Shown: positions 24,195 through 35,812 of the stretch, piece by piece
How the letters are laid out: the number at the start of each line of letters is the position of its first letter
Position numbering within the stretch: the stretch's first letter is position 1
DNA from: Hofstenia miamia
Lineage: Eukaryota > Xenacoelomorpha > Acoela
Assembly (NCBI GenBank): GCA_004352715.1
Contig: SCFE01000036.1
Span: 1,959,002-2,023,001 of the forward strand
Direction: 5' to 3'
DNA length: 64,000 nucleotides
The notes under the pieces: generated by a model
Database searches by the model: none
What the model saw: the letters and a program-made list of their open reading frames with translations, nothing else
What the model was told of the DNA's origin: nothing
Translations under genes and position numbers: made by a program

Positions 24195-24250
24195 ATATAT
24201 ATATATATATCCAACCGGTTTCGATTTATAAATCATCGTCAGTGTACAAA
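24195..24250 (-). ncRNA. Hammerhead-ribozyme-like motif at Penelope 3' end
   Basis: On the minus strand, directly after the Penelope stop codon, the sequence reads CTGACGA (24236-24242), a self-complementary stem around GATTTATAAATC (24223-24235), GAAA (24219-24222), CCGGTTGG (24211-24218), then ATA. This matches the hammerhead core order CUGANGA, stem II, GAAA, tiny stem III, NUH. Hammerhead motifs with a minimal stem III are established in terminal regions of Penelope-like elements. Stem I would pair TGTACA-type sequence with the following (TA)n and looks imperfect. Cleavage activity is not shown by sequence. Confidence 0.6.
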
Positions 24251-24260
24251 TGCGTGGGAT

Positions 24261-25089
24261 TTAATTTACAATTACTACATTAAATGATGTTGAAATATGT
24301 TCAGTACATTGTTGAATATTTAATAGCATGTTCTTGGTTGAATTTTTTATGAATAGGGCTTCAGCTAATTTGGTGTTCTTTGTTCTTAGTAATATTTCAA
24401 AATTTGCTTTGTTTACTTGGTGTTCATGCAAATATATTTCACTTTTTAAATGCCCTCTAAGATGTTCTTTGATCCTAGTTTCAAAATGTCGCTTGCTTGT
24501 TCCGATGTAAAAATGGTTACATTTTTCACATTGATATTTATGCACAATGGAAGAAACCAACATTTTGTTTATAGGATCTTTGTTTCTAAAAAAATCGGAT
24601 GTTTTCTTTGATGTTGGTATTGGTCCGATCTTGGTTACTTTAAGTTTCTTGTTTATGTTCTTTATTCTTAATTTTAGAAATTCCTTTTTTTCTTCAATGT
24701 ATGGTAGTTTCCAGTAAATTGATGTTTGATCATCTGTTGTTACTTCGTTACGTACCATATTGTTGGAAGTTAATTCTTTATCAACGAATTTCTTTATTAG
24801 TTTGTGTGGATAGCCATTTTTCTCTAAGATAGTGTAGAGGTTTGATATTGAATCATTTAAATTACTATAATTAGAAGAAATTTTAATAATTCGATTCAAT
24901 AAGCATTGAATGGTATTAGACTTATATTTGATGTCACAGTATGATTTGAATGGAATGTATAAATCAGTGTTGGTAGGTTTTCTATAGATCATTGTTTCAT
25001 AGTGATCTTTTTTCATCTTTATTCTAAAGTCAAGAAAATTAATTGAATTATTGTGTGATTTTTCAACTGCAAACTTCAGTTCTTCTAGN
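24261..25089 (-). CDS. Penelope-like element: RT thumb and GIY-YIG endonuclease (partial)
   Basis: The C-terminal 276 codons of a Penelope-like retroelement protein are open, ending at 24261-24263; the upstream part runs into the gap at 25090. The sequence first shows the RT-thumb region typical of the family (INFLDFRIKM, then YRKPTNTDLYIPFKS). It ends with a GIY-YIG nuclease: HKYQCEKCNHFYIGTSKR holds the CxxC linker and the FYIG core, RHFETRIKEH the conserved Arg and following His, and AEALFIKNS the catalytic Glu. In this family RT copies element RNA and the nuclease nicks target DNA. No frameshift is visible in the retained part, so it is one of the best preserved coding regions here. The catalytic RT palm would lie in the gap. 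Confidence 0.88.
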
Positions 25090-26088
25090 NNNNNNNNNNN
25101 NNNNNNNNNNNNNNNNNNNNNNNNNNNNNNNNNNNNNNNNNNNNNNNNNNNNNNNNNNNNNNNNNNNNNNNNNNNNNNNNNNNNNNNNNNNNNNNNNNNN
25201 NNNNNNNNNNNNNNNNNNNNNNNNNNNNNNNNNNNNNNNNNNNNNNNNNNNNNNNNNNNNNNNNNNNNNNNNNNNNNNNNNNNNNNNNNNNNNNNNNNNN
25301 NNNNNNNNNNNNNNNNNNNNNNNNNNNNNNNNNNNNNNNNNNNNNNNNNNNNNNNNNNNNNNNNNNNNNNNNNNNNNNNNNNNNNNNNNNNNNNNNNNNN
25401 NNNNNNNNNNNNNNNNNNNNNNNNNNNNNNNNNNNNNNNNNNNNNNNNNNNNNNNNNNNNNNNNNNNNNNNNNNNNNNNNNNNNNNNNNNNNNNNNNNNN
25501 NNNNNNNNNNNNNNNNNNNNNNNNNNNNNNNNNNNNNNNNNNNNNNNNNNNNNNNNNNNNNNNNNNNNNNNNNNNNNNNNNNNNNNNNNNNNNNNNNNNN
25601 NNNNNNNNNNNNNNNNNNNNNNNNNNNNNNNNNNNNNNNNNNNNNNNNNNNNNNNNNNNNNNNNNNNNNNNNNNNNNNNNNNNNNNNNNNNNNNNNNNNN
25701 NNNNNNNNNNNNNNNNNNNNNNNNNNNNNNNNNNNNNNNNNNNNNNNNNNNNNNNNNNNNNNNNNNNNNNNNNNNNNNNNNNNNNNNNNNNNNNNNNNNN
25801 NNNNNNNNNNNNNNNNNNNNNNNNNNNNNNNNNNNNNNNNNNNNNNNNNNNNNNNNNNNNNNNNNNNNNNNNNNNNNNNNNNNNNNNNNNNNNNNNNNNN
25901 NNNNNNNNNNNNNNNNNNNNNNNNNNNNNNNNNNNNNNNNNNNNNNNNNNNNNNNNNNNNNNNNNNNNNNNNNNNNNNNNNNNNNNNNNNNNNNNNNNNN
26001 NNNNNNNNNNNNNNNNNNNNNNNNNNNNNNNNNNNNNNNNNNNNNNNNNNNNNNNNNNNNNNNNNNNNNNNNNNNNNNNNNNNNNNNN
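25090..26088. other. Assembly gap (999 N)
   Basis: The gap interrupts the Penelope-like element and is followed by (TA)n (26089-26107). The near-round length suggests an estimated size. Confidence 0.97.
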
Positions 26089-26318
26089 TATATATATATA
26101 TATATATCATATAACATTAGAGCTTGTTGCTTTGCTATGCTCACACTCAACTGAAGATAAATCACTGCTCAGTAAAATGGTTATCAGGATACAATTAATT
26201 AGTAATTTCTTCAAGCTCACTCAGATCTGAGGTGCAGATAGAAAAAGATTATTAAATAAGCTTCAGCTTATCTCAGCTAATACAACCCAAACACAAAGGA
26301 ACAATAATATTAATATAA

Positions 26319-26392
26319 AAAGACTGAATAATTTAGTTAAATTCGATTGAATATCAACTCAAACCAAATTGACAATGAGAAATGTGGCCCAA
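26319..26392 (+). repeat. Dispersed repeat, copy 1 (partner at 55194)
   Basis: ACTGAATAATTT, TTAAATTCGA, AATAT, CAAACC and TGACAATGAG occur in the same order at 55198-55256. It is a diverged copy; the class is unknown. Confidence 0.55.
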
Positions 26393-26399
26393 GTCCAAC

Positions 26400-26702
26400 C
26401 AAACCCCAAGTGAAAGTGAAAATAACTGCCAAAGTCTAGATATTCTTCTAATACCCGTTGCAATTGAGTACATCAAGCCGAACTCTACCCATTATCAATA
26501 GAATGTCTACTTTAAACCCAAAGCTTCCTGGTAGAGAAATATATTCACTGCCTAAAAAAATTAATGTTCCAACATTATTATGTACATTAATCAATTCAAT
26601 TTCCACCACTAGCAAATGTACATCAAAACTAAGCAAATTATTAATATTAATATTTCTCAAATTTATGACCATATATGTATATATATAATATATATGTATA
26701 TT

Positions 26703-26748
<46 letters not shown>

Positions 26749-27200
26749 ACCATCATAGTTCAGACATGAGGGGTACCAATACTTAATGGAACACTAAAGT
26801 GATTGTTGAACAGAAATGAAATTGTTATTGAAAATTAAAATATGTTCTTTGAAACTGTTTTCAAAGGACGAAATTTTCAATTCAATACGTTTAACAACAC
26901 AGTCATATTTTTTATTCCAGTATCTCGATGACCAAGTAATGGAAACAATGATGTGCTTATTCTTAAAAATCTTATCAATTGATTTTGCAATACATGAACC
27001 AAAACCTTCTCTTCCTTGGAGCAGAAAATTAGGGAATATACTAAAGAAAATTAAGAAAGCTAAAGTGATATTTGACTTTCATATTAACGAAAGCTTCTGC
27101 TAGGCTATATGAGTAATTAAATTAAAATATTCAAAATTATATTTATTTCAATTACCTTTACTGTGGTCCTCAGCGGCATAGAGTCGAAAGTACACACAGT
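26400..27200. other. AT-rich DNA with complex (TA)n
   Basis: An imperfect (TA)n tract occupies about 26676-26745. Frames at 26448-26756 (-) and 26816-27103 (+) have no motif I can name. Confidence 0.35.
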
Positions 27201-27207
27201 ACTTCCC

Positions 27208-27274
27208 TTATGGGAGCACTTTAATAAAGTTGAAAAGCGAACAAATGTTCGCCTACAGGGGAATGCTCCCATAA
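27208..27274. repeat. Nested inverted repeats
   Basis: Outer arms TTATGGGAGCA (27208-27218) and TGCTCCCATAA (27264-27274) are perfect complements. Between them GCGAACA-AA-TGTTCGC (27237-27252) forms a second hairpin. The short frame 27163-27354 (+) spans them without a recognisable product. Confidence 0.7.
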
Positions 27275-27359
27275 TGAATAAATATCCGAGTAAACCAACA
27301 CCGGAGATTGCATTCATGCCTTACTGCGCATACGGGCTGATATCGTCTCCCTAAAATAA

Positions 27360-29594
27360 AAACATTGATAAATTATATGCTCTGCATTTCGACCCAAATA
27401 ACTGCTATTTCAACAGAATACTATGCCTAATATTGAATGATTCATCGACAAATTTTTCACTGCTGAGTCAGGTAAAATATGTTTAATGCCTAATTCCTCA
27501 TTTATTTTTGCAGGTTGGAAATAAAGTTAAGCTGTCCTCAAATGCCAGAGATGCAATTGACATCAATTTAAAAATAATAAACGAATGCTGGCTTGATTTA
27601 TGACTACAGAATTATAAGTTGGCATGGCTAAGGTGTTTGAATCAATAGGGACATTACAAATCATAGCATAGGTCTATTAGATGAAAATGTAATTATTTCA
27701 ATAGTCAAATAGAAAGAGAAGGTAGCGGCATTACATGCAAAAATGTTGTTATATAGCTAAGCTCTATATTTAACGTATTAGATGTTTAAATTGGCTACTT
27801 CTGTTTTCCTTAATCATGTCTTATATGCTATATACTTTTAAGTGACGTTTCTGCAACCGTTATTTCAATGTAGTTGGCAGACACAACCATGAGGTGTTTA
27901 ACTGTTGCCCACAACCAAGAAACAATGAAGATGGATTCCATGATCACGAAGATCAAGTTTGCAGAAATATAAATTAGTTATGAAAATGTTTATCCGATTC
28001 TATTTTACAGAATCTTCAATATGAGATGGAAGGCATTTACTGAAATATTGACTACGGGCGGCAAAATGAATATTCAATTTAGAGCAAGACGTAGCTTGAG
28101 GAGTAGACCCAATCATTTATAACTATCTCATTCTCTTCAAATAGCTTAAGTATGTGTGACAAATCAAATTCATCAATGTTAGAAGCATATAATTTAGAGA
28201 GGGTGCATTTAATTTATATTAGTGATCCAACTAGATTTCCTTAACGTTGTTTTTCATTCATGAGTCAATGCTCAGTAAATACAAAATTTGTTAAACAATT
28301 TGTGTTAATTTATAAAACTGCTTTTGTTCTTTGCCTTTGCATTTTTCTTCTATATGTAATGTAGAATTCAGATTTCTTTAGGTTTTGTTATATAAAATGC
28401 AGTTATCCTCAACTTGCATGCAATCGACTTTGCTAGACATTAAAAATGGTATTCTTAAATACCCTTATCTGCTTCAAAAAAATAAGTTTCAATTTTTCAC
28501 ATGTATGAATGCTTGATGAAAAAATGAAGTCCGAGATTCGAATGAAATTATACAGGATAAGAATTTCCAATTGCCTATATTGGCACTCAGATATATGTGC
28601 ATCTTCAAGTACGTTGAAAAATTTTTTTGTCCAACCAGAGGGTTATTGTTGTCAATCTTATCTAGACGAATTCGATTTGGATCCAGGCTCGGTCTCATTA
28701 CTAAATCCCATGAAATATTACACCTATGTTCATTTTGTAGATACAGTATTGATCAGCTCTATATATATAAATCTATTAATGTAATATAGAAACCAACAAA
28801 GGTTTTTCAACTGTGACCATTGATATTTAAAACTAAATTATCTAAGAATGGATAAAAGTTTTCATGAGAAAGCACACAATAATTTAATTAAATAAATACA
28901 AAACAAAATAATCTTGATGTCCTTCTCAAATTACCGAATTCCATAACAAAAAATTTAAATTCTATTGTTCCTGTGTACCCATTGTTAAAAGATCAAGGCA
29001 TCGATGTTCTCATTAGCTTTTGAATCCCTCTTCACCTAATTTCTTTGTTTAGGGTAAACTAGATTTGAGGCAATCTCAAAGGACTTCTCTTTTGTTTATT
29101 GCTTCATCCAATACTCATTATTTCGAAAGAAATGTGTCAAAAGACTGCTTTCCTCAAATTTCAATTTCAATAAAAAATTGTGTGAATGGACAATAATAAA
29201 GGTTAACTAAATATAAGTAAATATGTTTAACCATCTGATTAAATCATGAAAATCATTGAAATACTGGTCATTGCATTGTTTCAAAAGGCCTAATTACAAG
29301 TAGAGTTTCTCTTGATGAATGAAATTTGAGTTAAAGGTTACAAGTAGACTAAATTTGTTTTCAAGTCAAGCCCTACTTTAACAGTAAAACAGCGATTACT
29401 CCTTGAGATTAAATTTAAATCCAATGTTTCAAATGCGAAAATTATGGAATAGAAACAAGATTTCTACAAATAGAAAATTCAATGAGATTATCAATATAAT
29501 TAGAAGTATATGTACCTGCTAATGTTTTTGCTGAATGAATAACGAAGCAAAAAAAATGCTTAAAGATCAATTTGATCTATTGTCAAGCTTCTAT
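27360..29594. other. AT-rich DNA, nothing recognised
   Basis: Frames at 28489-28789 on both strands overlap one another and show no domain. No repeat was recognised. Confidence 0.35.
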
Positions 29595-29690
29595 TAGTGT
29601 TGTGCGTCCAAGTATACCTTAACCGTATTAATTGGTTTCTTCTTAATTTAACCGGATTTTAACAGAATTTAACCGGTTTTTATCTTTCAA
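29595..29690. repeat. TTAACCGG-rich putative hAT-like terminus
   Basis: TAGTGTTGTGCGTCC at 29595 is followed by repeated TTAACCG and TTTAACCGG motifs. The reverse strand of 54640-54722 starts with a related TAGTGCTGGATCC and the same AACCGG motif set. Short subterminal repeats behind a T/CAGTG start fit hAT-type ends; no second terminus is visible because a gap follows. Confidence 0.35.
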
Positions 29691-29750
29691 AATGAAATTG
29701 GTCTATTCCTATGTGCAATGTAAAATATATATATATATATATATATATGC

Positions 29751-30750
29751 NNNNNNNNNNNNNNNNNNNNNNNNNNNNNNNNNNNNNNNNNNNNNNNNNN
29801 NNNNNNNNNNNNNNNNNNNNNNNNNNNNNNNNNNNNNNNNNNNNNNNNNNNNNNNNNNNNNNNNNNNNNNNNNNNNNNNNNNNNNNNNNNNNNNNNNNNN
29901 NNNNNNNNNNNNNNNNNNNNNNNNNNNNNNNNNNNNNNNNNNNNNNNNNNNNNNNNNNNNNNNNNNNNNNNNNNNNNNNNNNNNNNNNNNNNNNNNNNNN
30001 NNNNNNNNNNNNNNNNNNNNNNNNNNNNNNNNNNNNNNNNNNNNNNNNNNNNNNNNNNNNNNNNNNNNNNNNNNNNNNNNNNNNNNNNNNNNNNNNNNNN
30101 NNNNNNNNNNNNNNNNNNNNNNNNNNNNNNNNNNNNNNNNNNNNNNNNNNNNNNNNNNNNNNNNNNNNNNNNNNNNNNNNNNNNNNNNNNNNNNNNNNNN
30201 NNNNNNNNNNNNNNNNNNNNNNNNNNNNNNNNNNNNNNNNNNNNNNNNNNNNNNNNNNNNNNNNNNNNNNNNNNNNNNNNNNNNNNNNNNNNNNNNNNNN
30301 NNNNNNNNNNNNNNNNNNNNNNNNNNNNNNNNNNNNNNNNNNNNNNNNNNNNNNNNNNNNNNNNNNNNNNNNNNNNNNNNNNNNNNNNNNNNNNNNNNNN
30401 NNNNNNNNNNNNNNNNNNNNNNNNNNNNNNNNNNNNNNNNNNNNNNNNNNNNNNNNNNNNNNNNNNNNNNNNNNNNNNNNNNNNNNNNNNNNNNNNNNNN
30501 NNNNNNNNNNNNNNNNNNNNNNNNNNNNNNNNNNNNNNNNNNNNNNNNNNNNNNNNNNNNNNNNNNNNNNNNNNNNNNNNNNNNNNNNNNNNNNNNNNNN
30601 NNNNNNNNNNNNNNNNNNNNNNNNNNNNNNNNNNNNNNNNNNNNNNNNNNNNNNNNNNNNNNNNNNNNNNNNNNNNNNNNNNNNNNNNNNNNNNNNNNNN
30701 NNNNNNNNNNNNNNNNNNNNNNNNNNNNNNNNNNNNNNNNNNNNNNNNNN
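29751..30750. other. Assembly gap (1000 N)
   Basis: Exactly 1000 N, preceded by (TA)n at about 29724-29748. The length is probably nominal. Confidence 0.97.
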
Positions 30751-31093
30751 ATTTTCATCTCCTAACGCTCTAAATTTTTACCACTGCCCAAATTTTTCAA
30801 ATTGTTTATTTTTTTCCAATTTTCATTGACGTCTCACTGAATCCCATCCCTGTATACATAAAGGAAAATCCTCTGATTGCGTGTTCATTCGTTTCATAAT
30901 ACTGAAGTTGACACCGGTCAGGAAGCAAAATTTTGTATGATTATACTGTGGTTAGTGGTGCACGGATGAATTCATGAAGTTGTTGCGGAAAAGGATGGTG
31001 AAACAAAATGAAAGAAGTATGGGTTCCGAGAAATGCTAGAATAAGCTTTGACGGTTTCGAATCTCCCATTCCTTGCATGCTGAAAAGAAGAAA

Positions 31094-31441
31094 CAGACTT
31101 GTCAACGAGTCGAGCTTCTAACGAGCCGAGCTTGAGCTGAGTATTGGATATACAACGAGCCCAAAACGAGCCTTTTTTACGCAAAACAAATTTATAATAA
31201 TCAAATTAACAAGCAGTACTTCTTGTTAATTTGATTATTTGGATTTTTCTTATTTTTTCATTCAATATGCTTTTTTATAATCTTATTTTAGAAATGATTA
31301 TTAAATAATAGGAAGAGCTATGTAAAAAATTCTGAGAGCGGAATACTTTTATAAAAATATCGAGCTGAAATGAGCCTCATTGAAAGATTTTATGTGGCGA
31401 GCCGAGCCGAGCTTATAAATTTCGGCTCGTTGACAAGTCTG
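31094..31441. mobile_element. hAT-like MITE (348 bp)
   Basis: Terminal inverted repeats CAGACTTGTCAACGAGYCGA (one mismatch) bound the element. The 8-bp flanks AGAAGAAA (31086-31093) and AGAACAAA (31442-31449) match at 7 of 8 positions, as expected for a hAT target duplication. The subterminal regions repeat GAGCCGAGC and GAGCTT motifs. A central perfect hairpin has 18-bp arms AATAATCAAATTAACAAG (31196-31213) and the complement at 31222-31239. No transposase is encoded. Confidence 0.8.
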
Positions 31442-31449
31442 AGAACAAA

Positions 31450-34270
31450 TATGCACTCAGACTCATAAAATTCAAATGCACTTGTCAGAAAGTTCTTAAT
31501 CGTCAGATATTTATCACTGGAGATGAACAAAGCAAAGTAACTGCCCTAGCAAAAAAGTTTGGAAAATGTAGCAAATAAATTCCAAATGAAATTTTATTTG
31601 CAATTTGGTTCCAAAGAAAGACCAGTTATTTGGCAAATTTTTCAAGAATTTGGCAAACTTTCCAAACGAATTGAGTTGTTAAGAATTTACGACCTATATT
31701 TATCAATACACTAATACACTTACACAAAGTAATGAACTTTCATCAACAGTTGATCAAACTGCTTTCACACTATAATTACTGTGTATACAGCTGATGCAGA
31801 GACCTAAAACAGACTGGTCCTGGTCTAATATTAAGCAATCAACTGCCTACTAATTGCCATAATGTATCAAGATATCAGTCAACATCATAATTTCAAACTA
31901 TGCAACATTTACAATTATACCAATTAAGCTTGTTTATATTCCGTAACAATGTGCTCAAAATTTTGCAACAATGAATAATAATTGAAACATTTATAATTAT
32001 ATTAGATTCGAAAAATTATTTCTGGCATGAACACCAGTGATAATATACTAGTCTATAGCTAGTACTAATTGAGTATTGAAAATTTGCTTAAATTATTACT
32101 AGATATCATTATTCTAATTTTTTACAATATTAGTAAATGAAAAGTTAATATTTTCGTTATGTTGGTGTCAAAAATGTTTGAAATAATCTATTATACATTA
32201 CGTACACGTTTATTTATTCAAATAAGCTTCAAATGAATGAATGCACAAATTGTAAAATATTTTGAACACTGCTATTTACAAAAATTATGCATTTTTATCC
32301 AAGCATTTAGCAAATATGTTTCCAAATGTATTTACCAGGGTGCTTTTCTTGGCAGTCACTATATTCTAAGCGGAGACAACATAATAGTATTCAATTCTTC
32401 ATTAGTGATCGTTCTTTCTGCTTATAGTATCGTTATAAGCTCAGGCTCAACAATTAAAACAACAATATCCTTATTTAATGAAGTCAACATACATTAGAAA
32501 CACTTTTATATTTGTCTAAAATATTTAACTGTTTGTAAATAAGTTTCACCCAATTCCTTTACCGCGTAGACTAATGGGAAAAACATTTAACTTGAACTCG
32601 ATTTGAACCTAAAAGTGTCAACTAGCAAAGGCATTATATGTATATGGCATGCATTTAATCCAGGCATTGTTGAGGTGTATATTTAGGTTAGTGAATACCA
32701 ATTCTTTTCAATTTCTACTCTATTCTGTGACTAATATACTAAAGCTTGATACTGTTTTAAGTTGCAATTGAGAAGATTTTTTTGACTGAAGATACTGGTT
32801 GAAGGCTGAGAACATCCCTGAATATCTTAAGAAACATATTCATTCTCATGGAACGTAAATGTCAACACCATTGACTTGTGAAAATGTACTTTGAGTGGAC
32901 TTAATATCATTTTCAATTGACTACTACAGAATGTAAAATCTCAATTCCTTAATTCACTACTACGGAATGTAGTATTTTTGATAATTAAGGTTGTAATTTA
33001 AATTATAAGATACGACTGAAATTGACGGAGTACATATACATCTGTAGCTAAGGCGGTGACTTAATCAAATTTGAATTTAATTGGAGGCTGCATATTTGTT
33101 AACATAAAGAATAATTAGTTAATAATTTATAGAGAATTATAGTAGCAAAAACCAACTGCACTCTATTAAAAATTTATCACAATAAAATTATGGGGTAAGC
33201 AAGAAACACAATTAATATTATTCTGCCATCACAGTGCTCCTGAGAAGGGTTAAATCCTCAAAATAGTGTACAAATGAAAACTCAATGGTTATTGAGAAAG
33301 TTTTATGAGCTGCTTCAAGGATTGGTAAAGAGAAGGATAGACAACCAGTAGAACAGTGCAAAATAATGTGGAGTCTGCAAAATATTTGGTACTAAATTGT
33401 TGAATTTAACTACATAAATCTTGCTATGCAGTCATGCATAATTATGTATTATTCTAAGATAATATTTCCCATAAATATGAACTAATATCTATATGCATAT
33501 CTTAAAAATAATCCAATTTTCTAATGCTAAACAAGTTTTGTTGCTTAATGGGCAACTTACATTTGACAGTAAATAAGATAACGCATGCAAAAATTAGACT
33601 ATAGTTCAATATCAACAAAGTATGTACTGTAGACTGTGAAAAGGCAAATACAGGAACATTACTGGGACAACTTTTTAAGTTTACATTTTTTTAATCTGCA
33701 TCAATGACTTCCGAAAGTATTTGAGCATTCCTTAATCACAGCTTCTTATCGAAATAAAAAAGTATGCATAACATAAAAGAGTCAGCAATCTTCGACTATT
33801 TTCACACTAAATTGATGACGGCAATGCCCAAGCAAGTATAATAAAATAGAACAAAGTACTTTCATTCATCAATGCACACATTTTCCTTAAATGTGATGAA
33901 ATCATCAACTGGTAAATTTTAATGACCAGTTCTTCTTTTATTACATCAACGTTATGCAATATATTTAAAGATTAATTCATTCTACGTCAGTCCATTTGAG
34001 CAACAAGAAAAAATCTTCAACCTGCAAGTTTCGGAAAGTGTAATCTGCTTAAAGAATCAGTTTTTCTCCATAACTTTAAACAATGCTAGATGTCTTCTAA
34101 TTGTCATGAAGGTACCATTCTGCTTTTGCAATCCAACACCCGCTGAAATTCGGCGTTGAGAGAGATGTCGATTTCGTGAAGTTGACTACTTGGAAAGCTA
34201 TGAATGTATATGGAAGATTAAAGAAAAGAATGTAGGGATAATATGACCATTCTTTGTGATCATCAATGAT
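31450..34270. other. AT-rich DNA, nothing recognised
   Basis: Short TTTGGCAAA-type repeats occur near 31550-31680. The frame at 32237-32497 (+) shows no domain. No gene or RNA was recognised. Confidence 0.35.
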
Positions 34271-34281
34271 TTTTCAGGAAA

Positions 34282-35676
34282 ATGATAACTACAAGTTCTC
34301 GTGTTGGATGTACTTTTTTCAGGCTAAAAATAAAACCATTATATAGGAAATTTATTCTTAAGCAAAAAATTGATCTACAATATTGGCATATAAATAGGTT
34401 AAGGCACAAGAACGAAACAAATGCAGATAAAGACGCTATGGAAATTTTAAGTTATATATCAACTTCGTGGCTTCAGCAGAATCAGATAAGAAGTGAAGGA
34501 CATTACGAAATAGAAAAAAACAAACATGAGCTGTACTCAAAGGACGAATGCATTTTACGTCAAGAACAGATATACATACCGAAGACGAGTCGGAAACAGG
34601 TCACACATGGGAATTGTGAAAACAAAAAAACTTTGTAGATAGTTCGTATTCTGGCCGAGGATGTCATATGACGTTGAGAAATTTACCAACAATTGTGATG
34701 ATTGCAGAATGCATCAATCCAACTACAAGAAAGAGACATTATTGTTACATGAAAGATCCTCTCTTCCATTCAGAAAGGTAGGAATAGATATAGCTGAAAT
34801 TGGTTGTAAACCTTTCCAAAATTTGCGGTGACTACTTTTTTAGATTCCTAATAGTTGAAAAATTAGCAAGCAAGTCTGCAGCGTCATTAATCGATAAGTT
34901 TAAGGACATTATTTCTACTCATGGAATACCTCACACAGTTATGGCTGACAACGATCCATTTGGTTCGTACGAATTTAGTAAATTCTCAGAGCAATTTTTT
35001 GATAAACCTAGTTACCAGCAGTCCACGATATCCTCAATCAAACGGAATGGCTGAAAGGAGTATTCAAATATTTAAAAAAGGAATTGATTTCCGCCTATCA
35101 CTTTTGGATTACAACAATACCCTCTTGTCATTTTCGGTATTGTCTCCTGCACAACTCCTTTTTAACCGCAGACTTCGTTCAAACGATCTCATATCAAAAA
35201 AAATTGTTAAAACCCGTAATATCTGAGAAGCCAATGCATAAAAAAAGGGAAGAGCGCTACAAAATAAACAATTAGAATACTAAAATAAGTCAGCCAGGGA
35301 TCTCCCAGAAGTACATTCTGCCGAATATGTAAGAGTAACCACGCTGGACACCAGAATTGGAAAGATAGTTGCAAAAAGTTCTACTCTACGGTACTATCTA
35401 ATAAAGGTCAACGACAAACTAGTTTGCAGAAACCGACGACATCTAATTCCCATTAAAAAAACAATGGATACATTGATAGATCAATGGTACGATTGGCCAA
35501 TTTTGGATGAAGTAGAAAAGGAAGATGAACATGGTCGTCAAACTGAAATAATACCTCGTCACAAATCAACTAGGAATAGAGAGCCACCCGACTTCTATGG
35601 ATGTCCTGTGAATTCTTCCACGCATTTGCGTAATCAACCTAGAAGGAGGGATGATGTAGTTAATGTGGTTAACTAG
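34282..35676 (+). pseudogene. Ty3/gypsy retrotransposon integrase relic
   Basis: Pieces in different frames follow the order of a Ty3/gypsy pol C-terminus. An RNase H-to-integrase linker comes first (34282-34638, including the DAMEILSYIS helix). A degraded zinc-binding region has NNCDDCRMHQ near 34690. The integrase core shows KVGIDIAEIG (first Asp, near 34780), ADNDPFGSYEF (second Asp, near 34945) and SPRYPQSNGMAERS (Glu, near 35020-35060), then SPAQLLFNRRLRS. A C-terminal segment with LRYYLIKVNDKLVCRNRRHL (near 35390) resembles the small beta-barrel. Integrase would insert element cDNA. Stops and frameshifts occur throughout, for example near 34637 and 35050. No RT was seen upstream, so the copy is partial. 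Confidence 0.82.
35638..35653 (+). other. Possible polypurine tract and 3' LTR start
   Basis: AGAAGGAGGGATGATGTAG overlaps the last codons of the integrase frame. A purine run just before TG is where gypsy-type elements start plus-strand DNA and begin the 3' LTR. No LTR partner is visible, so this is an inference. Confidence 0.3.
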
Positions 35677-35765
35677 GCTTGGTACAACGGTAAACAAGTT
35701 TTCTAACAAACTTCTCTTAATGCGTCCGTCACGGTCATTGTAGTTTTGGTTGATATCTTTTAATT

Positions 35766-35767
<2 letters not shown>

Positions 35768-35809
<42 letters not shown>
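35768..35809. repeat. (TA)n microsatellite
   Basis: Long TA run downstream of the gypsy relic. Confidence 0.9.

Positions 35810-35812
<3 letters not shown>

Noticed and set aside
25043-26230. Long frames spanning the N gap on both strands
   Set aside because: Their length is produced by translated N; only the Penelope part before 25090 is real.
29692-30829. Long frames across the 1000-N gap
   Set aside because: Artefact of N translation with (TA)n ends.
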